A stretch of DNA of 64,000 nucleotides from contig JADKHC010000003.1 of NCBI GenBank assembly GCA_016721945.1, positions 203,678 to 267,677 of the forward strand, written 5' to 3'. Shown here piece after piece: positions 34,803 through 45,099 of the stretch (position 1 is its first letter; each line of letters starts with the position of its first letter). The notes under the pieces are model-generated. The model was not told where the DNA came from. It saw only the letters and a list, made by a program, of their open reading frames with translations, and searched no databases. This stretch comes from Verrucomicrobiota bacterium. GTDB taxonomy: Bacteria; Verrucomicrobiota; Verrucomicrobiia; Opitutales; Opitutaceae. Position numbers and translations under genes: made by a program.

Positions 34803-35288
34803 ATGAAAAAGAAAAAGATCATCCTCGTCCTCTCCTTCGCCTTCGGCGTCCTCTTTGGACTCATCGAGGCATCCCCGGCCCTCGCCAACGACGAACCATC
34901 TCCAAACGCCAAACCCGCAGGAACCCCGTCCGGTGCCCTCGTGCTGTTCCTGACCACTGACGACCCGATGTCGGCTGGACACGCCCTGCACTTCGCCGAG
35001 CACACCTTTTCCAACGGCCGACCGGTCACGATCATTCTCGTCGGAAACGCCGGCAAGCTCGCGCTGAAAAACAATAACCTCCCGCCAAGTCCAATCACCG
35101 GGGAGGAACTAAACAAGAAACTCCAGCAACTCGTGGAGAAAAAAGTCACCGTGATCATCACCCCCTACACCCTCGCGGCACTCGGCCAGCCGCTCGAAAA
35201 CCTCATCCCTGAAATCACTCCGCCGAAAAACGGCCCCGCCACCCACGCCCACATCTGGGAGCCCGAAACCAAAATCGTCGTCTGGTAA
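34803..35288 (+). CDS. Exported DsrE-family protein
   Basis: 161 residues with a signal peptide ('IILVLSFAFGVLFGLIEASPALA'), so periplasmic, unlike most DsrE proteins. The mature part reads 'GALVLFLTTDDPMSAGHALH', the helix-strand start of the DsrE/DsrF fold, then 'RPVTIILVGNAGKLAL', and 'KVTVIITPYTLAALG'. No cysteine is conserved at the usual persulfide site, so sulfur transfer is doubtful; a ligand-binding role is possible. Placed 6 bp after a TonB receptor and 8 bp before a methyltransferase, clearly in an operon. Confidence 0.7.
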   Translation: MKKKKIILVLSFAFGVLFGLIEASPALANDEPSPNAKPAGTPSGALVLFLTTDDPMSAGHALHFAEHTFSNGRPVTIILVGNAGKLALKNNNLPPSPITGEELNKKLQQLVEKKVTVIITPYTLAALGQPLENLIPEITPPKNGPATHAHIWEPETKIVVW

Positions 35289-35296
35289 TTCCCTCC

Positions 35297-36118
35297 ATGT
35301 CCACCGCAACCGACTCCCATGCCTGCATGCCAGGCGAACACCTCGATCCCGCCAAAATGCCCGGCCACTGGCTCCTCGCCCGCATGGGCAAGCGTGTGCT
35401 ACGCCCGGGCGGCCTTGAGCTTACGCGGAAAATGCTCGCCGAGCTCAAAATCGGAACCCGCGACGACGTCGTCGAGTTCGCTCCCGGTCTCGGCCTGACC
35501 GCCCGGCTCGCCCTCTCTTCCCAACCTTTGAGCTATACCGCCATCGAGCGCGACGAAACCGCCGCCACCCTCGTGCGTTCATACCTCTCAGGCCCACGAC
35601 AAAAGTGTCAGCAAGGTTCCGCCGAAAAAACCGGCCTGCAGTCCGCCACGGCCAGCGTCGTCTACGGCGAAGCCATGCTCACGATGCAGGGCAACGAACA
35701 AAAAGCCGCCATCGTCGGCGAGGCCTTTCGCCTGCTCAAGCCCGGCGGCCGCTACGGCATCCACGAACTCGCGCTCACGCCCGACGACCTGCCCGAGGCA
35801 GTCAAATCGGATCTGTCGCAGGCCATTTCCGGAACCATTCGCCATGGTGCGCGCCCCCTGACCATTGCCGAGTGGAAAACCATCCTTCAGTCCGCTGGTT
35901 TTTCCATCGAAAACATCGAGATCGCGCCGATGCATCTCTTGGAGCCACGCCGGATCATAGCGGACGAGGGATTCTTCCGCGCGCTCAAATTCATTTTCAA
36001 CGTCCTCACGACCCCGGCCGCTCGAAATCGCGTCCGTTCGATGCGCGTGGTCTTCCGCAAGCACGGCCGGCACTTGGGAGCCGTGATGATCGTCGCCAGC
36101 AAACCTTTTTCCTCATGA
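35297..36118 (+). CDS. SAM-dependent methyltransferase in the iron/heme operon
   Basis: 273 residues. Motif I is 'DDVVEFAPGLGLTARLAL'; motif II-like 'SYTAIERDE'; 'FRLLKPGGRYGIHELAL' is the typical post-motif III strand and turn of UbiE/COQ5-like enzymes. Two cysteines near the N-terminus ('SHACMPGEHLDPAKMPGHWL') are odd. The acceptor is unknown. It overlaps the cupin gene by ATGA and sits between a DsrE-like gene and two TonB receptors, as a similar methyltransferase sits beside a DsrE gene at 2.9-3.9 kb. Confidence 0.75.
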   Translation: MSTATDSHACMPGEHLDPAKMPGHWLLARMGKRVLRPGGLELTRKMLAELKIGTRDDVVEFAPGLGLTARLALSSQPLSYTAIERDETAATLVRSYLSGPRQKCQQGSAEKTGLQSATASVVYGEAMLTMQGNEQKAAIVGEAFRLLKPGGRYGIHELALTPDDLPEAVKSDLSQAISGTIRHGARPLTIAEWKTILQSAGFSIENIEIAPMHLLEPRRIIADEGFFRALKFIFNVLTTPAARNRVRSMRVVFRKHGRHLGAVMIVASKPFSS

Positions 36119-36471
36119 GCCAATCCTATCTCCATCACGCCGACTTATCATCTGTACTCGCACCGCCCGAAAGCATCGTCAGCCGAACGCTGCACTCCGA
36201 CGCTCAATCCAAGATCGTCCTCTTCGCATTCGCCGCCGGGCAGGAGTTATCGGAACACACCGCCGCCGTCCCGGCCATCATGCATTTTCTCTCTGGTGAG
36301 GCCGACGTAAAACTCGGGGGCGAAACCGTCCGCGCCGTAACCAATTCGTGGATACGCATGGAGCCGGATCTCCCTCACGCGATCCACGCCCGTACTCCGG
36401 TCACTATGCTCCTGACCATGTTCAAAGCCTCCGGCGGCGGCAACCCGCCGCGCCCGGCCAGCGAGTCCTGA
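36115..36471 (+). CDS. Small cupin-domain protein
   Basis: 118 residues from ATG 36115, overlapping the methyltransferase stop as ATGA. Single cupin: 'ELSEHTAAVPAIMHFLSGEA' gives the first motif (His, Glu and a second His displaced), and 'MEPDLPHAIHARTPVTMLL' the second motif with its His. Such one-domain cupins bind a divalent metal and act as sensors, isomerases or dioxygenases; the type cannot be decided. It leads by 32 bp into a TonB receptor gene. Confidence 0.75.
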   Translation: MSQSYLHHADLSSVLAPPESIVSRTLHSDAQSKIVLFAFAAGQELSEHTAAVPAIMHFLSGEADVKLGGETVRAVTNSWIRMEPDLPHAIHARTPVTMLLTMFKASGGGNPPRPASES

Positions 36472-36503
36472 AAAGCCAACCTGCTTCCATCCTTCAACCC
36501 AAC

Positions 36504-38652
36504 ATGTCCGATCATCCAAAACGTCGTTCCAGTTTCCCATCCAGCTGCGCGCTTGCGGCCGCATTCGCGTTTTTTGCTGCGACCGGCTTTGCCACCGAAA
36601 ACGCCGAGTCCGGCGACGCGCCCGTCCGGCTCTCGCCCCTCGCTGTGACCGCCAGTCGCGGTGCCGCCGAGGACCCGCAACGCGTGCCGCAGAGCATCGA
36701 TGTGCTCGGCGTCGCCGACCGCAGCTCCGGGACCGCCAGCGATGTGGACGACCTCATTCGTCGCTTGCCCAATGTCGGCCTCGCTCCCGCTGAGGGCGCA
36801 TCCAACTTCTGGCAGGAGGGCTTCACGCTGCGCGGTCTCGGCGGCCAGCGTGTCCTCGTGCTAACCGATGGCGTGCGCCAATCCGGGCAGGGAATCGGCT
36901 ACGGCGGCGGCAATCTCAGTCTCTACGACCTCTTCGCTCTCGACCGCCTCGAAATCCTGCGCGGCCCCGCTTCCGTCCTCTACGGCACCGATGCGCTCGG
37001 CGGCGTCATCAACATCATCACGCGCGAACCGGTCTTCTCAGCCTCTCCGCAATTCGGCGGCGGACTTCGTTACGAGTACGACTCCGCCCGCAACTTCGAG
37101 CGCACCAGTCTGCTCGCCACCGCCGGTGGTTCGCGAGCCGCACTTGTCGCCACCGCCAGTTTCGCCGACGCCGACCAGCCCGATCTCGCCGACGGCACCC
37201 GCGGAGCAAGCGGCTCGTTCTACAAGCAGGCCGCCAGCCTCAAAGCCGATTTCAAGCTCGGCACCAAGGTCACGTTTCGCGTCCTCGGCAATTTCACGCG
37301 CGACACCGATGTGCTCGTCTCGAAGGGCACCATCACGATCCTCCGGCCGTCGCCGCTCGATTTCAGCTTCCCACTTTACCAGCGTAGCCAGCTCGGAACG
37401 GAGCTGCGCGTCGATCACCCGAGCGCAAGCATCGACGAAATCCGCCTCGGCCTCCACTGGCAGCAGATCGCCCGCGAGTTCGACCGCACTGCACCCCTCC
37501 TCGTTTCGCAACGTATCGGCCCCACGTCCGTCGGCCCTCGCCAGGAATCAGTCCGCGTCGTCACCGACGACACGAGCGACACCTACGAGTTTCAAGGCCT
37601 CGCCCGTGGTCGCTTCGCTGCGCACACCTGGCTGACCGGCTTCGATCTCGGCCGCGATCTCTCCTACCTTCCTGAAACCGAAACGCGCACCCTCGTTTAC
37701 AATCCGATGGGGGCCGCGCCTGTTTCTCCCTCCTTCAGCGCCAGCCCCGTATCCCGCCTCCGCGCGGACGCCCGGCAGTGGCGGCTCGGTGCGTACGCGC
37801 AAGACCGCTGGGCTCTCTCTCCCGGATGGGAAGCCACGCTCGGTTTCCGCGCCGACGCTTTTTCAAGTCGAAGAAGCCACCGGGAAAGTCGACCGGCTCC
37901 AGGAAACCGGCCTCAGTGGCAACCTCGCACTCACCCGTATCGTTGACGATCAACTTTCGCTCTACGGTCAAGTTGCCTCGGGCTTCCGCGCTCCCGATCT
38001 CGGCGAACGTTTCCAGACCGCCGTCGTTTCCGTTGTCTCCACCACCACCGTTCTCGGTAAACCCGATCTCGTTCCCGAACGCTCTCTGAACGCCGAGCTC
38101 GGAGCCAAATTCCGCACCGACCGCCTGCAAGTCACGGCCGCAATTTTCGCTAACCGCGTCCGCAACTACATCGAGACCGTTTCCCTCAACGCCACCACGA
38201 GCCAGTACGCCAATCTCGACTCCGTCTTCCTTTACGGCGCTGAGGCAGGGTTGAACGTCCGCGTCACCGATGCATGGACGTTCTTCGCCAACGCCGGTCG
38301 CACCTACGCGCCCGCTGACGATGACCGCGTCCACGTCGCGTCGTGGACTTTCAACTACGGCACCGGCTACAATTTCCGGCTGGCCGGCGGCAAACTCACG
38401 CTACGCCCCGAACTCAGCGCCCGCACTGCGCTCCTCTCGACCGAGCGCACCGGCTCATCTCCGGTCGAATTCGCCGGTTACACCGCCGTCGACGCGCAAG
38501 TCTCCGTCCAAGGCCTTCTGCCCGGTCGCCTTGGCCGCGCCCGCGTCGTGCTCGGCGTGCGCAATCTCGGCGACCGCGTGTACCGCGATGCCTTCTTCAA
38601 CTCCGTCCAGATCGGCCGTGGTTTCTACACCTCGGTCTCCTGGGAATTTTGA
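36504..38652 (+). pseudogene. TonB-dependent receptor broken by a 1-nt insertion
   Basis: The first frame (ATG 36504) gives a signal peptide ('AFAFFAATGFATENA'), a plug ('LIRRLPNVGLAPAEGASNFW', 'LRGLGGQRVLVLTDGVRQSG', 'ILRGPASVLYGTDALGG'), and part of the barrel, then turns to nonsense after 'LGFRADAF'. The +1 frame picks up at once with 'QVEEATGKVDRLQETGLSG', then 'ASGFRAPDLGERF', 'KPDLVPERS' and the barrel end 'GFYTSVSWEF'. The break falls in a run of five T at 37859-37863; four T would restore one frame of about 715 residues. The FRAP/NPDL-type motif is that of heme/hemoglobin receptors. Could be a true lesion, a slippage switch or a sequencing error. Confidence 0.8.
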
Positions 38653-38692
38653 TCCGCCGACCACAACTACTCTGTTCCGCTAATTTTTCGTG

Positions 38693-40667
38693 ATGACCGC
38701 CAACACCTCCGAAACAGGCCGCGCCCGTTGGGCGTCCGGCCGCAACCGCAACTGCTTCGCCGCACTCGCCCTGTTCTGCTCCTGCGCGCCGGGTGTCGTC
38801 TTCGCCGCCGAAGACGAACCTACCCGTCTCGACAAACAGATCGTCACCGCCACGCGTACCCGAACACCCGATGCGCACCGCGCCGGCGACAGCCACGCTG
38901 ATATCGCGTGAGGACCTCGCCTTTGCGACGTCCGACGATCTGCTGACCTCGCTCCGCGACATCTCCGGCCTCAATCTCGTCGGTCGCGGTGTCGGCGGCC
39001 GGAAGGTTCTCCTCCTGCGCGGCATGGAGTCCCGCCACTCGCTCATCCTCGTCGATGGATGCCGCATCTCCTCGACCGATGACATCGTCGGCCACTCCAA
39101 TTTCCAGTACGACTGGGTTCCCGCACAGGCTGTCGAGCGCATCGAGGTCGTTCGTGGCCCCATGTCCGCCCTCTACGGCTCCGAGGCGATGGGCGGCGTA
39201 GTCAACATCATCACCCGCCCCGTACCAGCGAACTGGGGTGGATCTGTCGAATTTTTCGGCGGTGCGCGCGAAGACGGACGAGGCGGCGGCTCCTCCGGCT
39301 CCAGCGTGTCCGTCGCCGGTCCGCTCGGGAAAAAACTGGGAATCCGCCTCTCCACCCACGCCCGCCGCGTCGAGGACACTCCTTACACGATCAGCGCCGT
39401 CGAAAGCGAACTCGAGGGGCAGGAACTCTACGGCGTGAACGCCGTCGTCTCCTGGCAGCCCGTCTTAAACCAGCGTTTTGAACTAACCGTCGATCGCGTG
39501 GACGAGGATCGTTGGCGCGATACCATCACGACCGCCAAGCTTCCGTACCGCAGCACCTACGATGTGCGCCGCCAGCAGATCGGCCTGCGCTGGCTACCCA
39601 AGTTCGGCACGTGGACCGGCACGCTCAATACGTACGAGTCTCGTTCGGATTTCGTGAACATCACCACCAACGGCGTCGCACCCGCGACCGCCCAGTTTCT
39701 CAATGACCGCGTCGCCGACGCCACCGCCTCGCGCCCACTCGGCGAATCTCACACACTCACCCTCGGCGGCGAATGGCGGCGCGAGTCTCTCGTCCATCCG
39801 TCTTTCACCGGAGGTCGCGACGACGCCGTTCACAAAGCCGCCTTCGTTCAGGACGAGTGGCGTCTGACCGAGCCGTTGCGCTTCGTGGCTGCGCTGCGCG
39901 GTGACGAACATGAATACTTCGGCTCGCAGGTCAGCCCGCGCGCCTACGTTGTCTTGGAAGCGAACAAGCAACTTGTCGTCAAAGGCGGTTACGGCTCCGG
40001 CTTCCGCGCGCCGACGCTCAAACAGAGTTCGCCCGAATACAAATTCGTCGGCCCGCACACCTTCGTCGGCAACGCCGATGTCCGCCCCGAGTCGAGCGAC
40101 AGCTACGAGTTGTCCGTCCGTTATGAGCCCGCCGGCAGCATCGGCCTCACCGTCGCCGCCTTCCACAACGACGTCGATGACCTCATCTCGACCAAAGCCA
40201 TCGCCAGGGCCGCCCGCGGTTACGTCTACCAGTACGTCAACCTCGATCGTGCCCGCATTCGCGGCGTCGAAACCGAACTAGACTGGACACCCCACAAGCG
40301 CCTGCGCCTCGCCGCCTCCTACACTTGGCTCGATGCCGACGATCTCTCCTCGAATCTCCACCTGCCTTCGCGTCCCGACGATCGCATCACCGCGAGCATC
40401 CGCTTCGACGCGATCCCGCAGCGCCTCCAGCTCATGCTCGGATACGAATACACCGGCAAACAATGGGTGCGCGAAACCACCGGCGAGAGCCGCATGCCCG
40501 CCTACTCCCTGCTCAACGCCGGCATCCGTTGGCGTGTGACCCAGTCCCACGAACTCGTGCTTAGTCTGAGCAACCTTGCCGATACAGACCTCACCGCCAA
40601 ATCCGACGACTTCGGCTACGCCGAGCCCGGCCGCTCCGCCACCCTTCGCTGGCGCTACCAATTCTAA
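38693..40667 (+). pseudogene. HmuR-like TonB heme receptor broken near its N-terminus
   Basis: The initial frame (ATG 38693; GTG at 38690) encodes a signal peptide ('CFAALALFCSCAPGVVFA') and 'RLDKQIVTATRTRTP'. The +1 frame then continues as 'MRTAPATATLISREDLAFAT', plug 'LVGRGVGGRKVLLLRGMESR', 'VVRGPMSALYGSEAMGG', barrel, 'GYGSGFRAPTLKQSSPEYKF' and the end 'RSATLRWRYQF'. One extra C in CCC at 38867-38869 explains the shift. Repaired length is about 657 residues. It is followed after 12 bp by the CobN-like gene, the order seen for HmuR and HmuS in Bacteroidota heme operons, so heme is the predicted substrate. As written, no signal peptide is attached to the receptor. Confidence 0.8.
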
Positions 40668-40679
40668 TCCTTCTCTCCC

Positions 40680-43600
40680 ATGCGCCGCCTCACCCTCTGC
40701 TTGCTCGCTTTCCTCCCGTTCGCGCCACTCCGTGCCGCGCCGCCAGAAAACTCCGTGCTCCTCCTCAGCACAGGCCTCGTGCTTCAGGCCAAGCTCGACC
40801 TCGTCGCCGAGTCCGCCCGAGCCCACGGTTTCGCCGTCACCATCGCCGTCCACGAAAAAACCAAGGACGAGCCGCTCCAGGCTCTGCTCGCTCAGTCCGC
40901 CTGGCTCATCGTGGACACCCCGCGCCCGACCGATTTCGAAACGTTGTCCGCGCGGCTCGCCAAGCTCGCCGGCGAAAAACCGCCGCGCCAGCTCTGGGTC
41001 GGCCGTAGCGAGAAACGTTGGTTCGGCTTCGACGACCAGCGCGGAGACCTGCTCTGGAGCTACTACCGCCACGGCGGCAAACGAAACTTCACCCACTTCT
41101 TCGAATATCTTCGACGCTGGCAATCCGGTCAGGACACCGCCTCCGTCTCGCCGCCGCAGGAGCTCCCCGCCGCCGGTGCCTACCATCCGCGTTTTCCCGC
41201 CGGATTCTCCGCCGATGTGCGCGCCGTGCTCGATGCTGTGCGCGTGCCCGGCAGTCGTGGCGTGGTGGGCGTGGGCTTCCACTCCAGCTATCTTGAATCC
41301 GCCGCCGTCGAGCAGATCGACGCGCTGGTCGTGGCGCTAGAACAGCGCGGCGTCACCGCGCTCCCGCTTTTCTATTCGCTCGGCCCCGACGCCGACCTAC
41401 CGAAACTCATGCAGGGCATCGTCGATGTCCACTTCCACCTCCAGCCGGTCTATCACAACGGATACGCCGCACAGTTGGAGAAGCTCGGCATTCCCGTGCT
41501 CCAAGGCATTGGTTGGAGTGACAACGGAGCCGACAACTATCGCCAGGACCGCGTCGGCCTGCCGCTCAGCACCACGCCGCTCTACCTCGCGCTGCCCGAG
41601 CAAAACGGCCTCATCGACCCGATGGTAGGCTGGGCGCGCGGCACCGGCCGCATAGAAATCATCCCCGAGCAGATCGACGCCATGGCCGACAAGGCCGCCG
41701 CCTACGTCCGCCTGCGCGCCACTCCGCGCGCCGAGCGCCAGGTCGCCATCATGATCTATAACTACCCGCCAGGAGATAAGAACATGGCCGCTTCGTTCAT
41801 GAACATCCCGCGTAGCCTCGAACGCATCAGCTCCGCACTCAAGGACGCCGGCTACACCGTCGAGCCCCGCACCGAGGCTCAGTGGATCGAGCAGCTCGGT
41901 CGTGTCCTCGCGGGTCTTCACCATCCCGAAAAACTGCCCGCCCTCGCCGCCGACGGCCTCGCCGAGGAATTTCCCCTCGCGCGGTACCACGTTTGGTATG
42001 ACCGGCTCCCCGCGCCAATCCGCGAGCGCATCGAAGCCCGCTGGGGCAAACCCGAGGACAGCGCATTCGTCCGCGGCGATGCATTCTACATCCCACGCGT
42101 GCTCGACGGTCGCGTCACACTGCTTCCGCAACCGCCTCGCAGCCAGCCCGGCAAGGAGGACGAACGCAGCCTTTACCACGATCTGCGCGTACCGGTGAAC
42201 CACTACTACCTCGCCACCTACCTCTGGGCGCGCGAGCAATTCGCCGCCCACGCACTCGTTCACCTAGGCACCCACGGCACGCAGGAATGGATGCCCGGCA
42301 AAGAACGCGGTCTCCATGTCCACGACGATCCGCTGCTCGCGCTCGGCGCCTTACCCATCGTCTATCCCTACATTGTGGACAACGTCGGCGAGGCCACCCA
42401 AGCCAAGCGCCGCGGTCGCGCCGTCATGGTCAGCCACCAGACGCCGCTCTTCCGCCCATCCGGACTCCACGGCAAACTCGTCGAGCTGCACAACCTGCTC
42501 CACCAATACCTCACACTCGAAGAGGGCGAGGTGAAGCGCCGCACCGCCGCGCGGCTCAAACAAGAAGTCCTCGGCGACAAGATCCTCAGCGACATGGGCT
42601 GGTCCACCGAAAAAATCGACGCCGACTTCGACGCCTTCCAACTCGCACTGCACGATTACCTGCACGCTCTCGCCGCCCAGGCGCAACCCATCGGCCTCCA
42701 CACCTTCGGCCGCACCGGCGACGACAAGGCCCGCCTCACCACCGTGCTCCAGATGCTCGGTACCGACTTCTTCAAACAGCTCGGCATCGACGATCCGACC
42801 GAACTCTTCGCCGACGACTACGAGAAGATCGAGTTCACCCAACCCTACCGCTGGCTCGCCGGCGTCCTCGGCCTCTCGGCCGAAAAACCCGGCCCACGCC
42901 TGCCCGAACTCGAGGAACGAGCCAAAGCGTTGTATGAAAAACTCCTCGCCGACTCGGAAGTCACCGGCCTGCTCACCGCGCTCGACGGCAAACACGTCTC
43001 GCCCAGCGTCGGCGGCGATCCGCTCCGCGCTCCCGAGAGCCTGCCCACCGGCCGTAATCTCTACGGCTTCGATCCCAGCACACTCCCGACCAAGGAGGCA
43101 TGGGAAACCGGTCGCGCCGCCGTCGATGCCCTCATCGAACAGCACTGCAAGGAACACGGCGCTCCGCCCAAAAAACTCGCCTACTCGCTCTGGGCCGTCG
43201 AAGCCATGCGCCATGGCGGCGTGCTCGAAAGCCAGGCGCTCTACGCGATGGGCGTGCGCCCCGTCTGGAATCCGCAGGGCCGCGTCACCGGCGTCGAGGT
43301 CATCCCGCGCGAAAAACTCGGCCGTCCCCGCATCGACGCCGTGCTCTCCGCCACCGGCCTTTATCGCGACCAATTTCCCAACATCATGGCGCACCTCGCC
43401 AAGGCCGCCGCGCTTGTTGCCGATCTGAACGAAACCGACAATCCCAGCTACGCCAACACCCAGACGATCCTCGCCGATCTCCTCGCCCAGGGCGTATCCA
43501 AGGACGAAGCCGCGTCGCTAGCGAAAACGCGACTCTTCGGCAGCCCGACCGGCGTTTACGGAACCGGCCTCGAAGACGCCGCCCAGGCCAGCGACTCATG

Positions 43601-44540
43601 GGAAAAGGACGACAAACTCGCCCAGCTTTACCTCCGCCGCATGAGCTACGCCTACGGCCCCGATCCATCCAAATGGGGCAAAGGCGAGGACGGCGGCACG
43701 CTCTACGCCGCAAACCTGCGCGGTGTCGAGGGCGCTATCCTCGCGCGCACTTCGAATCTCTACGGCATGCTCACCACCGACGATCCGTTCCAGTACCTCG
43801 GAGGCATCAGCCTCGCCGTGCGCCACCTCACCGGAAAGAGCCCCGAACTCTACATCTCCAACCAACGACAACCTGGCACCGCCCGCATCGAATCGGCCGC
43901 GCGCTTCCTCGCCACCGAGCTCAACACCCGCGCCTTCCATCCCGGCTGGGTCAAATCCATGCAGGCCGAAGGCTACGCCGGTGCCCTCGATCTTCAGGAC
44001 ATGGTCAACAACCTCTGGGGTTGGCAGGTCATGGACCGCAAGATGGTCTCCGCCGCCCAATGGCAACGCCTCCACGAGGTCTACGTGAAAGACGACCTCG
44101 ACCTCGACATGCGCGAGTGGTTCGAGAAACACCAGCCCGAGGCCCTCGTACGCATGACCGAGCGTATGCTCGAAGCCATCCGTAAAGAATACTGGGACGC
44201 CCCCGAGGCCACGCGCCGCGAACTCGTGGAAACCTGGACGCAGCTTACGCAGAAATACGCCATCTCCGCCGGCAACGAAAAGATCAAGGCCTTCGCCGAG
44301 GGCCTTGCCGCTGGCTACGGCATCGCCGGTGCCGCCCCCGCTGCGCCGGTCAACACCCCGCCGCCTGCGCCCGCCACCCCGCCACCGCCGGCTGCAACCA
44401 CCGCCCAGGTTCAAGGCCAGCAATTAGAAAAAGTCGCGGCTCCCGCCTCAGAGAAAGACGTCCCCGCCTGGTGGCTGTTCGCCGCGCTGTTGTTCCCGTT
44501 CCTCGTCGGCGCAGCCCGCCAGTTCGCCCGCCGCCGCTAA
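40680..44540 (+). CDS. hmuS: Exported, membrane-anchored CobN/HmuS-like chelatase
   Basis: 1286 residues of the CobN/ChlH class II chelatase family ('LVHLGTHGTQEWMPGKERGL' is the hallmark; also 'AKRRGRAVMVSHQTPLFRPS', 'DPFQYLGGISLAVRHLTG'). Unlike cytoplasmic CobN it has a signal peptide ('LTLCLLAFLPFAPLRAAPP') and ends with a Pro-rich linker and a single membrane helix 'WWLFAALLFPFLVGAARQFA', so the catalytic body lies in the periplasm. There is no CobS/CobT nearby and no cobalamin pathway genes. Context (TonB receptor before, ExbB-like and DUF2149 genes after, ChaN-like lipoprotein) is that of HmuS, reported in Bacteroidota to remove iron from heme. I infer heme dechelation rather than cobalt insertion; symbol by analogy. 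Confidence 0.8.
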   Translation: MRRLTLCLLAFLPFAPLRAAPPENSVLLLSTGLVLQAKLDLVAESARAHGFAVTIAVHEKTKDEPLQALLAQSAWLIVDTPRPTDFETLSARLAKLAGEKPPRQLWVGRSEKRWFGFDDQRGDLLWSYYRHGGKRNFTHFFEYLRRWQSGQDTASVSPPQELPAAGAYHPRFPAGFSADVRAVLDAVRVPGSRGVVGVGFHSSYLESAAVEQIDALVVALEQRGVTALPLFYSLGPDADLPKLMQGIVDVHFHLQPVYHNGYAAQLEKLGIPVLQGIGWSDNGADNYRQDRVGLPLSTTPLYLALPEQNGLIDPMVGWARGTGRIEIIPEQIDAMADKAAAYVRLRATPRAERQVAIMIYNYPPGDKNMAASFMNIPRSLERISSALKDAGYTVEPRTEAQWIEQLGRVLAGLHHPEKLPALAADGLAEEFPLARYHVWYDRLPAPIRERIEARWGKPEDSAFVRGDAFYIPRVLDGRVTLLPQPPRSQPGKEDERSLYHDLRVPVNHYYLATYLWAREQFAAHALVHLGTHGTQEWMPGKERGLHVHDDPLLALGALPIVYPYIVDNVGEATQAKRRGRAVMVSHQTPLFRPSGLHGKLVELHNLLHQYLTLEEGEVKRRTAARLKQEVLGDKILSDMGWSTEKIDADFDAFQLALHDYLHALAAQAQPIGLHTFGRTGDDKARLTTVLQMLGTDFFKQLGIDDPTELFADDYEKIEFTQPYRWLAGVLGLSAEKPGPRLPELEERAKALYEKLLADSEVTGLLTALDGKHVSPSVGGDPLRAPESLPTGRNLYGFDPSTLPTKEAWETGRAAVDALIEQHCKEHGAPPKKLAYSLWAVEAMRHGGVLESQALYAMGVRPVWNPQGRVTGVEVIPREKLGRPRIDAVLSATGLYRDQFPNIMAHLAKAAALVADLNETDNPSYANTQTILADLLAQGVSKDEAASLAKTRLFGSPTGVYGTGLEDAAQASDSWEKDDKLAQLYLRRMSYAYGPDPSKWGKGEDGGTLYAANLRGVEGAILARTSNLYGMLTTDDPFQYLGGISLAVRHLTGKSPELYISNQRQPGTARIESAARFLATELNTRAFHPGWVKSMQAEGYAGALDLQDMVNNLWGWQVMDRKMVSAAQWQRLHEVYVKDDLDLDMREWFEKHQPEALVRMTERMLEAIRKEYWDAPEATRRELVETWTQLTQKYAISAGNEKIKAFAEGLAAGYGIAGAAPAAPVNTPPPAPATPPPPAATTAQVQGQQLEKVAAPASEKDVPAWWLFAALLFPFLVGAARQFARRR

Positions 44541-44610
44541 ACCATCTCCCATCTCTATTATTAAATCCGTTCTCTAATATCTTCAGATTTCAGATTCCAC
44601 TCATCTCTTC

Positions 44611-45096
44611 ATGCAACACATCGAAACCCTCCTCCACGAACTCTCGCGCTGGTTCCTCGCCCCGGTCCTCGTACTGATTGTTCTGCTCTTCATCTACGCG
44701 CTCTACGCCGCCGGCGGCTTCTGCGTCGAGTTCCTCCAGCGTCGGCGCACCTCAGGGGCGCTCCCGCTCCATCGCCTGCGCGATCGCCAGCCGCACTGCG
44801 AACTGGCCGACCTCGAATTGCACGTCGTGCGCGAACTCGAGGGCCTGCGCCTCGCCACCCGCACCGCGCCGCTCCTCGGTCTTGTCGCCACCATGATCCC
44901 GCTCGGGCCCGCCCTCGCCGGCGTCGCTGACGGACAGATGGCGGCCGTCGGCCAGCAGGTCGGCGTAGCCTTCGCCGCTGTTATCGTCGCGCTTCTCGCC
45001 GCTTCGACGTGCTACGCGATCCTCATCGTCCGTCGCCGCTGGCGCCTGGGCGAACTACGCACTATCGAGAAAACCCTTACCGCGAAAGGAGCCTGA
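44611..45096 (+). CDS. MotA/TolQ/ExbB-like proton-channel protein
   Basis: 161 residues with one N-terminal membrane helix ('WFLAPVLVLIVLLFIYALYA') and a C-terminal pair near 88-150 ('LGLVATMIPLGPALAGVADG', 'VAFAAVIVALLAASTCYAI'), the TolQ/ExbB arrangement. Together with the DUF2149 gene 3 bp downstream it should form a proton-driven motor, as ExbB does with ExbD. Its place immediately after the HmuS-like gene suggests it powers either the TonB receptors or the HmuS-like protein itself. It is shorter than standard ExbB (about 240). Confidence 0.8.
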   Translation: MQHIETLLHELSRWFLAPVLVLIVLLFIYALYAAGGFCVEFLQRRRTSGALPLHRLRDRQPHCELADLELHVVRELEGLRLATRTAPLLGLVATMIPLGPALAGVADGQMAAVGQQVGVAFAAVIVALLAASTCYAILIVRRRWRLGELRTIEKTLTAKGA

Positions 45097-45099
45097 CCC

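Noticed and set aside
40278..41282. Long minus-strand open frame across the end of the TonB receptor and the start of the CobN-like gene
   Set aside because: Antiphase of two well-supported genes, with composition bias typical of shadows.
40680..44540. Cobaltochelatase for B12 synthesis
   Set aside because: Signal peptide, C-terminal membrane anchor, absence of cobS/cobT or other cobalamin genes and the heme context favour an HmuS-type role.
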